Source: Rhizobium sp. Q54 (lineage in GTDB: Bacteria > Pseudomonadota > Alphaproteobacteria > SMXS01). From it: a stretch of DNA of 27,300 nt. How positions within the stretch are numbered: position 1 is the stretch's first letter; each line of letters begins with the position of its first letter. The position numbers were made by a program, and so were the translations under genes. Positions 21,247-27,300 of this stretch are shown here, one piece after another. The notes under the pieces were generated by a model, which was not told the origin of the DNA, did no database searches, and worked only from the letters and a program-made list of their open reading frames with translations. Location of the stretch: assembly GCA_945872035.1 (NCBI GenBank), contig CAMBYA010000001.1:1-27300 (forward strand). Direction: 5' to 3'.

Positions 21247-21915
21247 ATGTTGCGACGTTTCATGGATATGGGCGACCCCAATTCCCTGGTGATGCGGCTC
21301 CGGAAGCGTCGAAGTCTCCACATCAAGGCGCTGATCGACCGGACCTACGCGGAGAAGGGCTCCTGCCATATCCTGGATCTGGGAGGCGCGGCGCGTTACT
21401 GGGCGATTTTCGATCGCGACTACCTGCTGGCACGCAATTGCCGGGTCCTGGTGGTGAACCTCTATGAGCACGGCGAAAACGACGAGATCTTCACCTTCGC
21501 CCACGGCGACGCCACGAACCTGTCGGAATACGCCGATCGCAGCTTCGACCTGGTCCACGCCAATTCCGTGGTCGAGCACATGGGCAGCTGGGTCGCCATG
21601 GAGGCGTTCGCGCGGGAAGTCCGGCGGCTCGCCGCCCGCTATTACGTGCAGACGCCGAACTTCTGGTTTCCCCTGGAGCCGCACTTCCGGATGCCGTTCG
21701 TGCACTGGCTGCCCTTCCCCGTCGCGCTGCATGCGCTCAAGTGGAAATCGCGGAAGAAGAATCCCGATCTCGGCGAGGTCGCCCGGTGGCTGGAGAACAA
21801 CCGCACCCTCAACCGTGCGCAATTGCGCTTCCTCTTCCCCGACGCCCGCATAAGGACCGAATGGCTGATGCTGATGCCGAAATCGCTGATGGCGATACGG
21901 GACACAAGTGACTGA
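21247..21915 (+). CDS. SAM-dependent methyltransferase (class I)
   Basis: A 222-residue class I methyltransferase. The SAM-binding motif I is HILDLGGAARYWAIF (41-55), motif II/III region FAHGDATNLSEYADRSFDLVHANSVVEHMGSW, and a C-terminal part with YYVQTPNFWFPLEPHFRMPFVHWLP, which recalls small-molecule or lipid/sugar methyltransferases. The substrate is unknown. The ATG at 21247 has only a weak ribosome site; ATGs at 21262 and 21268 are alternatives. Its stop overlaps the GTG start of gluQ by eight bases, so the two are co-transcribed and probably coupled, although no functional link is known to me. Confidence 0.82.
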   Translation: MLRRFMDMGDPNSLVMRLRKRRSLHIKALIDRTYAEKGSCHILDLGGAARYWAIFDRDYLLARNCRVLVVNLYEHGENDEIFTFAHGDATNLSEYADRSFDLVHANSVVEHMGSWVAMEAFAREVRRLAARYYVQTPNFWFPLEPHFRMPFVHWLPFPVALHALKWKSRKKNPDLGEVARWLENNRTLNRAQLRFLFPDARIRTEWLMLMPKSLMAIRDTSD

Positions 21916-22744
21916 CACGACGACCCGCTTCGCCCCCAGTCCCAATGGCTTCCTTCACCTCGGCCATGCGCTGTCGGCGCTGACCGGGTTCCGGGCGGCG
22001 CGGGATGCGGGCGGGCGGTTCCTGCTGCGGATCGAGGACATCGACCTGACCCGTGCCCGGCCGGAATTCGAGCAGGCGATCTACGACGACCTGGCGTGGC
22101 TGGGGCTGACCTGGGAAACACCGGTGCGCCGCCAGTCGGAGCATTTCGACGACTACGAAGCCGCGCTCGCCCGGCTGGATCGCCTGACCTATCCCTGCTT
22201 TTGCACCCGCAAGGACATCGAGGCCGAGATCGCCCGCAGTCCGGCCGCGCCGCATGGTCCGGAGGGCGCGCTCTACCCCGGCATCTGCCGCCACCTGCCC
22301 GAGGCGGAACGGCGGCGGCGGTTCGACGCGGGCGAGAAATACGCCGTCCGCCTCGACGTGGCGAAGGCCATGGCGATTGCCGGTCCGCTCCACTGGCACG
22401 ACCGGCTGAAGGGCGACATCGCCGCCGACCCGGCCTCGCTGGGCGATGTGGTGCTCGCACGCAAGGACATCCCGACCTCGTATCACCTCGCCGTCACCGT
22501 CGACGACGCGCTGCAGGGCGTGACCCTGGTGACGCGGGGCGAGGACCTGTTCCACGCCACCCATATCCACCGGCTGCTGCAGGCGCTGCTGGACCTGCCG
22601 GTGCCGGATTACTGGCACCACGGCCTGATCCGCGACGCGGCCGGCATCAGGCTGGCGAAGTCGAAGGGCGCCCCCGCGCTCCGCGACCTGCGCGCGGCGG
22701 GCATGACAGCAGAGGAGGTACGGGCGCGGGCCGATTCGGCCTGA
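21908..22744 (+). CDS. gluQ: Glutamyl-Q tRNA(Asp) synthetase
   Basis: A 278-residue truncated GluRS paralogue. HIGH-type motif HLGH is at 17-20 in FAPSPNGFLHLGHALSAL, RIEDIDLTRARP (41-52) binds glutamate, and the KMSKS-type loop is RLAKSKG (248-254). The zinc site is C97, C99, Y123 and C127 (PCFCTR, ALYPGICR). No anticodon-binding domain is present, as expected. The enzyme activates glutamate and attaches it to queuosine in tRNA(Asp). The start is a GTG at 21908 overlapping the upstream methyltransferase stop. Length is normal (about 280-300). Confidence 0.93.
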   Translation: MTDTTTRFAPSPNGFLHLGHALSALTGFRAARDAGGRFLLRIEDIDLTRARPEFEQAIYDDLAWLGLTWETPVRRQSEHFDDYEAALARLDRLTYPCFCTRKDIEAEIARSPAAPHGPEGALYPGICRHLPEAERRRRFDAGEKYAVRLDVAKAMAIAGPLHWHDRLKGDIAADPASLGDVVLARKDIPTSYHLAVTVDDALQGVTLVTRGEDLFHATHIHRLLQALLDLPVPDYWHHGLIRDAAGIRLAKSKGAPALRDLRAAGMTAEEVRARADSA

Positions 22745-22748
22745 ACCC

Positions 22749-22859
22749 AACCGTTTCTGCGAGCGAAGCGACGCGGTCCAGCCGTACCATACCGACGACG
22801 GTTATGCGGCCGAGGTGTCGGATCGCGTGGCTCCATTCGCGAAGACAAGCACCCTTTAG
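22749..22859 (+). pseudogene. Possible 3' remnant of an unidentified gene
   Basis: Between gluQ and the convergent TetR gene a frame without a start codon reads NRFCERSDAVQPYHTDDGYA, then AEVSDRVAPFAKTSTL and TAG. Third positions are strongly G/C, unlike random sequence. I do not recognise the family, and no upstream part is visible because gluQ occupies the space. It may be a decayed gene end; confidence is low. Confidence 0.3.
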
Positions 22860-23557
22860 CTCTCGACCCTCGGCGTCGCCGCACGCTCGCGCACGTCGCT
22901 GGCGCTCACCGCGTCGGGACTTTTGCCCCGGTCAGTCCAGAACCGCCGGATATTGCCGACGAAGAACGCCAACAGCGCCGCCTTCCGGGGCGAATCGTCG
23001 CTGGCGAAGCTGGTCTCAGCCAGGCCGTGCAGGAACACCTGCATATAGTCGGCAAGCATGGCGAAGCCGGCCGGGTCCAGCTCTACGATCTCGCGGTAAA
23101 GGTGACCAAGGCGTCCATTGCGCTCGGCCTCGATCTCGGCGCGGCTGTCGTCGAGGACGCGGCGCAACTCTGGATCGGTGCGCGCGGCGGCGGTCAGCTC
23201 GCGTGAGGCCGTCTGGAATGGGCCGGCGGCATTCGCCCACAGCACCGACACCGACGTCTCGGCGATGCTTCCACCGGCGCCGTCATGCGCGGCCAGCCCT
23301 TCATCAAGCTCGCGGCCGATTTCTGCATGCAGCCAGCGGACGGCGGCCAGCAGCAGGTCCCTCGTGGTGGCGAAGTGATGCTGCACCTGTCCGCGGGTGA
23401 CGCCCGCCTGCTTCGCCACCTCGCTCATGGTGGTGCGGGCATAGCCGACCTCGACGAAGCAATCGACGGCGGCGCGCAGGATGGTCTCGCGCGCGCTCTC
23501 GCCGCGCCGGGTGAGCCAGCGGCGGGTGGGACGGAGGGTACGGGTAGCGGTCGGCAT
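22856..23557 (-). CDS. TetR family transcriptional regulator
   Basis: A ~233-residue TetR-type repressor. The HTH domain covers about residues 18-67: SARETILRAAVDCFVEVGYARTTMSEVAKQAGVTRGQVQHHFATTRDLLLAAV. The C-terminal domain is helical. The start is not firmly set: the ATG at 23557 is taken, but the frame is open to a GTG at 23593 and neither has a good ribosome site. It is divergent from the nmrA-type gene; their shared promoter region contains a perfect CGATCA-CTCT-TGATCG palindrome. It thus probably represses that oxidoreductase and itself. The inducer is unknown. Confidence 0.9.
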   Translation of the reverse strand: MPTATRTLRPTRRWLTRRGESARETILRAAVDCFVEVGYARTTMSEVAKQAGVTRGQVQHHFATTRDLLLAAVRWLHAEIGRELDEGLAAHDGAGGSIAETSVSVLWANAAGPFQTASRELTAAARTDPELRRVLDDSRAEIEAERNGRLGHLYREIVELDPAGFAMLADYMQVFLHGLAETSFASDDSPRKAALLAFFVGNIRRFWTDRGKSPDAVSASDVRERAATPRVES

Positions 23558-23602
23558 GACGGCAGAGTGGGCGAAACCGCCGGTCCTGTCCACGGCAAAT
23601 AC

Positions 23603-23640
23603 CGATCACTCTTGATCGTTCTTTTGGCGTGTGCTTATAT
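23603..23640 (+). promoter_or_regulatory. Operator and promoter of the nmrA-type gene
   Basis: CGATCA-CTCT-TGATCG (23603-23618) is a perfect 6-bp inverted repeat with a 4-base spacer. It overlaps a -35-like TTGATC (23612-23617), which is 17 bases from a -10-like TTATAT (23635-23640). The oxidoreductase ATG follows 26 bases later after CGGAGGATCAC. The layout fits repression by the divergent TetR protein. Confidence 0.75.
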
Positions 23641-23666
23641 GCCACCGCATATCAACGGAGGATCAC

Positions 23667-24608
23667 ATGGCATTGGTGGCGGTATTCGGCGCGAGCGGGC
23701 GCCAGGGCCTGGCGCAGGTGCGCCAGCTGGTGAAGGCGGGCCACGACGTGCGCGCCCTGTCGCGCAGCGCGGACCCGTTCTACGGCGAGGTGTTCGAAGG
23801 CACCGGCAAGATCAGCGTCGTCCCCGCCGACACCGCCGACGACGCCTCGCTGCTGAGCGCGGTGACCGGCGTCGACGCGGTGTTCTACACCCATCCGGTC
23901 CGCGCCGCCGGCGACCGCGTCGTCTGGGTCGAGAGGGTCGGCCAGGCCTGCGCCCGCGCGAACGTCAAGCGCATGGTCTGGAACACCTCCATGTGGATTC
24001 CCGACCGGCCCGGCGACCCGGGCGCGTACGGCGCCAACACCGTCGCCATCAACAAGCTGTGGCGCACCGGCTGCCCGGCGACCGTATTCGGCTCGGTGCT
24101 GTTCATGGACAACCTGCTGACCGGCTGGGCCTTCGAGTCCATCGTCCGCGACGGCATCTACACCTATCCGCACAACCCGTTCCTGCAGGCCAACTGGATC
24201 AGCCTCGACGACGTGGCCAAATTCATGATCGCCGCCATCGACCGGCCCGACCTGGAAGGCGCGTGGATGAACATCGGCGGCCCCGAGCGCATGGTGCCCG
24301 ACGATGTGGCGCAGATATTGACCGAGGCCACCGGCCGGCCGATCCAGTTCGTGCCGCGCACGCCCGCCCAGTTCGGCAAGGCGCTGGCCGACGCGTTCGG
24401 CGACAGCGTGACGCCGGAAGAGCACGCGGCCATCTCGGCCCGCATCGCCGAGTTCTACATCTACAACAATTTCGCGCCGACCAAGCCGTTCGTGGTCGAC
24501 ATGAAGCCGGTGCTCGACCGTATCCCGATCAAGCTCGAGACCATGCGCGAATGGGCCGCCCGCCAGGAATGGAAGCTGACCAACAAGCCGCGCCCCCCGG
24601 CCGGCTGA
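23667..24608 (+). CDS. NmrA-type NAD(P)-binding oxidoreductase/epimerase-like protein
   Basis: A 313-residue atypical SDR. The cofactor motif GASGRQG (8-14) follows the first strand; the variation from 'G-x-x-G-x-x-G' in the usual epimerases is that of the NmrA/quinone oxidoreductase 2 branch. VPADTADDASLLSAVTGVDAVFYTHP is the family's second Rossmann half. Members act as redox sensors or NAD(P)H oxidoreductases. The C-terminal part (GGPERMVPDDVAQILTEATGRPIQFV) is typical. The start at 23667 has CGGAGG upstream; earlier in-frame ATG codons lie over the promoter. Expression is likely repressed by the divergent TetR protein. Substrate unknown. Confidence 0.88.
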   Translation: MALVAVFGASGRQGLAQVRQLVKAGHDVRALSRSADPFYGEVFEGTGKISVVPADTADDASLLSAVTGVDAVFYTHPVRAAGDRVVWVERVGQACARANVKRMVWNTSMWIPDRPGDPGAYGANTVAINKLWRTGCPATVFGSVLFMDNLLTGWAFESIVRDGIYTYPHNPFLQANWISLDDVAKFMIAAIDRPDLEGAWMNIGGPERMVPDDVAQILTEATGRPIQFVPRTPAQFGKALADAFGDSVTPEEHAAISARIAEFYIYNNFAPTKPFVVDMKPVLDRIPIKLETMREWAARQEWKLTNKPRPPAG

Positions 24609-24643
24609 CCCACGCGGCAGCTCCATCAGGGCGTCATGGATTT

Positions 24644-24676
24644 GACGTGGGCGAGGAGGTATCCTTCGCCCACGTC
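24644..24676 (+). terminator. Hairpin after the nmrA-type gene
   Basis: GACGTGGGCGA (24644-24654) and its exact complement (24666-24676) form an 11-bp stem with an 11-base loop, followed by AGTCGTTT. It lies between the oxidoreductase stop and the peroxiredoxin gene and probably separates their transcripts. Confidence 0.6.
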
Positions 24677-24737
24677 AGTCGTTTACACTACTCATTTTGT
24701 AGGGTTTAATCCGCCGACCATTCTGACAGGAGCCCCC

Positions 24738-25397
24738 ATGTCGCTGCGCATCAATTCCGACGCCCCGAATTTCACCGCCGAGACCACCCAGGGCACCATC
24801 GACTTCCACCAGTGGCTGGGCGACAGCTGGGGTGTGCTGTTCTCGCACCCCAAGGATTTCACGCCGGTGTGCACCACCGAGCTTGGCTATGTGGGCCGCC
24901 TCGCGCCCGAGTTCGCCAAGCGCAACGTGAAGGTGATCGGCCTGAGCGTCGACCCGGTGAAGAACCACGGCGAATGGGCCAAGGACATCGAGGAAACCCA
25001 GGGCGCGAAGGTGAACTTCCCGATGATCGGCGACCCGGAGCTGAAGGTGGCCAAGCTCTACGACATGCTGCCCGAGGACGCCGGCACCACCTCGGAAGGC
25101 CGGACGGCGGCCAACAACGCCACGGTGCGCACCGTGTTCGTCATCGGCCCCGACAAGAAGATCAAGCTGATGCTGATCTATCCCATGAGCACGGGCCGCA
25201 ACTTCGACGAGATCCTGCGGGTGATCGATTCCATGCAGCTCACGGCGATGCACTCGGTGGCGACGCCGGTGAACTGGAAGAACGGCGAGGACGTGATCAT
25301 CGTCCCGTCGGTGTCCGACGAGCAGGCGAAGGAAAAATTCCCCGGCGGCTGGAAGACCATCAAGCCGTACCTGCGCGTGGTGCCGCAGCCGAAATAG
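24738..25397 (+). CDS. 1-Cys peroxiredoxin (Prx6 type)
   Basis: A 219-residue peroxiredoxin of the Prx6 group. The peroxidatic cysteine is C45 in the motif PKDFTPVCTTELG, with T42 and a later R (ATVRTVFVIGPD) completing the active site. The long C-terminal arm with TPVNWKNGEDVIIVPSVSDEQAKEKFPGGWKTIKPYLR is the hallmark of the 1-Cys class. It reduces hydrogen peroxide and organic hydroperoxides in the cytosol. The ATG at 24738 follows ACAGGAGCCCCC. The gene stands alone between a hairpin and a palindromic repeat element. In a cell with three oxygenases, protection from leaked peroxide would be useful, but there is no direct link. Confidence 0.95.
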   Translation: MSLRINSDAPNFTAETTQGTIDFHQWLGDSWGVLFSHPKDFTPVCTTELGYVGRLAPEFAKRNVKVIGLSVDPVKNHGEWAKDIEETQGAKVNFPMIGDPELKVAKLYDMLPEDAGTTSEGRTAANNATVRTVFVIGPDKKIKLMLIYPMSTGRNFDEILRVIDSMQLTAMHSVATPVNWKNGEDVIIVPSVSDEQAKEKFPGGWKTIKPYLRVVPQPK

Positions 25398-25424
25398 GGG
25401 GTATTCTCGGATTCAAAATATCGT

Positions 25425-25570
25425 CGTCATACCCGCGCACGCGGGTACCCAGTCGGGGCCGTCACGTGGCCTCTCAACCGCTCCGTCACGAAGAATCCCT
25501 TTCCCTTAAGGGGCGGCACCAGGTAACCAGTCCTACGAAGAGCTGGGTTCCCGCGTGCGCGGGAATGACG
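25425..25570. repeat. MITE-like element with 28-bp imperfect terminal inverted repeats
   Basis: Arms 25425-25452 and 25543-25570 match as reverse complements at 26 of 28 positions; each arm is itself palindromic (ACCCGCG-CA-CGCGGGT). The 90 bases between them encode nothing recognisable. The right arm is followed by AGGTTTTTT, so the end can serve as a terminator for the peroxiredoxin gene. CGTCAT-x-CCCGCG repeats are widespread in proteobacterial genomes. Confidence 0.8.
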
Positions 25571-25585
25571 AGGTTTTTTAGGTGG

Positions 25586-26182
25586 TTAGAACAGCCTCAG
25601 CTTCCCCATCGTCGCTCTGATCTCCGCCGGGTTCACCGTTTGGTGTGCGTCCCACCCGAACGCCCGCGCGCCATCGACGATGTGGGCGTTGTCGTCGAAA
25701 TAGACGATGCGCGCCGGCCCCAGCGCGTCGGCCACATGGGCGAAGATTTCCGGGTCGGGCTTCCAGTGGCCGATCTCGTGCGAGGCGAAGGTGCGCTCGA
25801 ACAGCCCGCCCAGCCCATGGATGTCCATCAGCCCGGCCCAGTGCAGCTCGTTGGTGTTGCTGAGGCACGCGGTGTGGTACCGCCCCCGGACTTCGGCGAG
25901 CAATTCGGCCGCGCCCGGCTTCAGCCCGCCCAGCCAGCCGACCCAGCGCTCCAGCAGCTCGGCGGGCGGCATTTCCAGCGCCAGCTCGCCGCGCAACAGC
26001 GCCGCGAATTCATCGCCGCCGATCCTGCCGCTCTCGAACAACCGGCACGCGGGCGAGTGCTTCAGCGAGGCATGGATGGTGTCGTAGGTCCGTCCGGTGA
26101 CGTCGGCCAGCCCGTGCACCCCATGAAAATCGAACAGCACGCCGCCAAGATCGAATACGAGCCACAGACCGGGTTGCTTCAT
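25586..26182 (-). CDS. HAD-superfamily hydrolase (IA, YihX-like)
   Basis: A 198-residue HAD phosphatase-like protein. Motif I is FDLGGVLFD (10-18) with nucleophile D11; the residue two positions on is Gly rather than Asp, as in the DLGNV/DLGGV branch (YihX and relatives). Motif II is S108-N-T-N, motif III K141 (HWKPDPEIF) and motif IV D163-D164 (YFDDNAHIVDGA). A helical cap lies at about 20-90. It likely dephosphorylates a small phosphorylated metabolite such as a sugar phosphate. GGGAGGGTCCCC precedes the ATG at 26182. Its 3' end lies just beyond the MITE-like element. Confidence 0.9.
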   Translation of the reverse strand: MKQPGLWLVFDLGGVLFDFHGVHGLADVTGRTYDTIHASLKHSPACRLFESGRIGGDEFAALLRGELALEMPPAELLERWVGWLGGLKPGAAELLAEVRGRYHTACLSNTNELHWAGLMDIHGLGGLFERTFASHEIGHWKPDPEIFAHVADALGPARIVYFDDNAHIVDGARAFGWDAHQTVNPAEIRATMGKLRLF

Positions 26183-26243
26183 GGGGACCCTCCCGAAAGG
26201 CGCGCCATGATGCCGGAATGCCCTTCGACAAACCATGGGCGTC

Positions 26244-27300
26244 TCAGGCAGCCTTGTCCTGCGCCCGGTCCACCAGATCGACGATGTCGCTCATGATCTC
26301 GCTGATCTGGTAGTCCTTCGGCGTGTAGACCGCCGCGGCGCCGGCCGCTTTCAGGGTGCGTTCGTCCTCCGGCGGGATGATGCCGCCGACCACCACGGGC
26401 ACGTCGCCCATGCCGGCGGCGCGCATGCGGTCCATGACGTCGGTGACCAGCGCCACGTGGCTGCCGGACAGGATCGACAGGCCGACCACGTGGACGCCTT
26501 CCTCGAGCGCCGCGTTGACGATCTGGGCGGGCGTCAGGCGGATGCCCTCATAGACCACCTCCATGCCGGAATCACGGGCCTTCACGGCGATCTGCTCGGC
26601 GCCGTTGGAGTGGCCGTCGAGGCCGGGCTTGCCGACCAGGATCTTCAGCCGGCGGCCGAGCTTGCGTGAGACCGCGTCGACCTTGGCCTGAACGCCGGAC
26701 AGGTCGGCGCCGCGGCCGCCCATGGCGCGGCCGACGCCGGTGGGCGCGCGGTATTCGCCGAAGATTTCCCGGAGCGCCTGGCCCCATTCGCCGGTGGTGA
26801 CGCCGGCCTTCGCCGCCTCGATCGACGGCGGCATCATGTTGCGGCCTTCCTTCGCCGCTGCGGCCAAATTGGCGATGGCGGCCTTGACCGCCTTATCGTC
26901 GCGCTGGGCACGCCACGCCTTCAGCTGCCCGATCTGGTCGCGCTCGGCCGAATCGTCGACCGTCAGGATCGAGCCGTCGCCGCCGGTCAGCGGCGAAGGC
27001 GCGGTTTCGGCGAACATGTTGACGCCGATCAGCGGCAGCTCGCCCGCCTCGATGGCATTCATGCGCAGGCTGTTCGACTGCACCAGCGCCTGCTTCATGT
27101 AGGACGACTCGATGGCCGCGACCGCGCCGCCCATGGCCTCGATGCGGTCGAACTCCTCGCGGATCTCCTCCTTGAGCGCCTTCACCTTCTTCTCGATGGC
27201 GACCGAACCGTCGAAAATGTCGGCGTATTCCAGCAAGTCGGTCTCATAGGCGACGATCTGCTGCAGGCGCAGGCTCCACTGCTGGTCCCACGGGCGCGGC
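26244..27300 (-). CDS. ecm: Ethylmalonyl-CoA mutase, coenzyme B12-dependent (C-terminal part, continues outside window)
   Basis: A 352-codon 3' part of an acyl-CoA mutase entering from the right edge. WDQQWSLRLQQIVAYETDLL and EYADIFDGS are conserved near the end of the catalytic barrel. The C-terminal cobalamin domain has the D-x-H-x-x-G motif as GKPGLDGHSNGAEQI and the LSILSGSHVALV segment that binds the B12 tail. The pattern fits the MeaA/Ecm group more closely than methylmalonyl-CoA mutase. Ecm converts ethylmalonyl-CoA to methylsuccinyl-CoA in the ethylmalonyl-CoA pathway of acetate assimilation. The stop is at 26244, 61 bases from the HAD start on the same strand. Methylmalonyl-CoA mutase remains possible until the N-terminal part is seen. 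Confidence 0.8.
   Translation of the reverse strand, partial: PRPWDQQWSLRLQQIVAYETDLLEYADIFDGSVAIEKKVKALKEEIREEFDRIEAMGGAVAAIESSYMKQALVQSNSLRMNAIEAGELPLIGVNMFAETAPSPLTGGDGSILTVDDSAERDQIGQLKAWRAQRDDKAVKAAIANLAAAAKEGRNMMPPSIEAAKAGVTTGEWGQALREIFGEYRAPTGVGRAMGGRGADLSGVQAKVDAVSRKLGRRLKILVGKPGLDGHSNGAEQIAVKARDSGMEVVYEGIRLTPAQIVNAALEEGVHVVGLSILSGSHVALVTDVMDRMRAAGMGDVPVVVGGIIPPEDERTLKAAGAAAVYTPKDYQISEIMSDIVDLVDRAQDKAA

Noticed and set aside
23631..23666. Earlier in-frame start for the NmrA-type protein
   Set aside because: It would overlap the -10 element and lacks a ribosome site; the ATG at 23667 has CGGAGG.
1..27300. CRISPR array or prophage
   Set aside because: No regularly spaced direct repeats, integrase, terminase or structural phage genes were seen.

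Overview
The window is high-GC DNA (about two thirds G+C by eye) with strong third-position G/C bias. The gene content points to an aerobic alphaproteobacterium: the end of a cbb3-oxidase assembly operon (ccoI-ccoS), a dsbB-coq7 pair, an overlapping ada-alkB pair, GluQRS, and the 3' part of an ethylmalonyl-CoA mutase of the type used in the ethylmalonyl-CoA pathway. I cannot place it further from sequence alone. Nearly all of it is coding; no gap without a gene exceeds about 230 bases.

Region 1 (1-8420) is an oxidative catabolic block. After ccoI/ccoS come, on the minus strand, a crotonase-family enzyme and an SCP2 domain protein. Divergent from them are two single-component Rieske oxygenase alpha subunits (461 and 464 aa) and a 62-aa orphan ORF. 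A TetR regulator then faces a third Rieske alpha subunit (460 aa) across a 65-bp gap holding a perfect 18-bp inverted repeat. The third oxygenase is followed, 4 and 11 nt apart, by an AP-endonuclease-2-type TIM-barrel protein and a VOC/glyoxalase-fold protein. I read this as a TetR-controlled operon for an unknown substrate. No beta subunit, ferredoxin or reductase is present. This is the best candidate here for an undescribed pathway.

Region 2 (8460-13250) has a complete FitA/VapC-type toxin-antitoxin pair, a small membrane protein, an NCS2 purine/pyrimidine permease whose C-terminal cytoplasmic domain lies in another frame (apparent frameshift), an MFS transporter and a lipoprotein.

Region 3 (13300-18090) is housekeeping: tRNA-Leu(CAA), alkB-ada, an aldo/keto reductase, dsbB-coq7 and an SDR.

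Region 4 (18090-22860) is a patchwork. Two related small membrane proteins flank a HigA-type antitoxin with only a possible higB tail before it. Then come an HNH endonuclease, a carboxylesterase bracketed by two inverted copies of a 44-bp palindromic repeat, a GNAT fragment cut off beside one copy, a methyltransferase overlapping gluQ, and a possible gene remnant.

Region 5 (22856-27300) has a TetR regulator divergent from an NmrA-type oxidoreductase with a clear operator/promoter, a 1-Cys peroxiredoxin, a MITE-like palindromic element, a HAD hydrolase and the 3' part of ethylmalonyl-CoA mutase running off the window edge.
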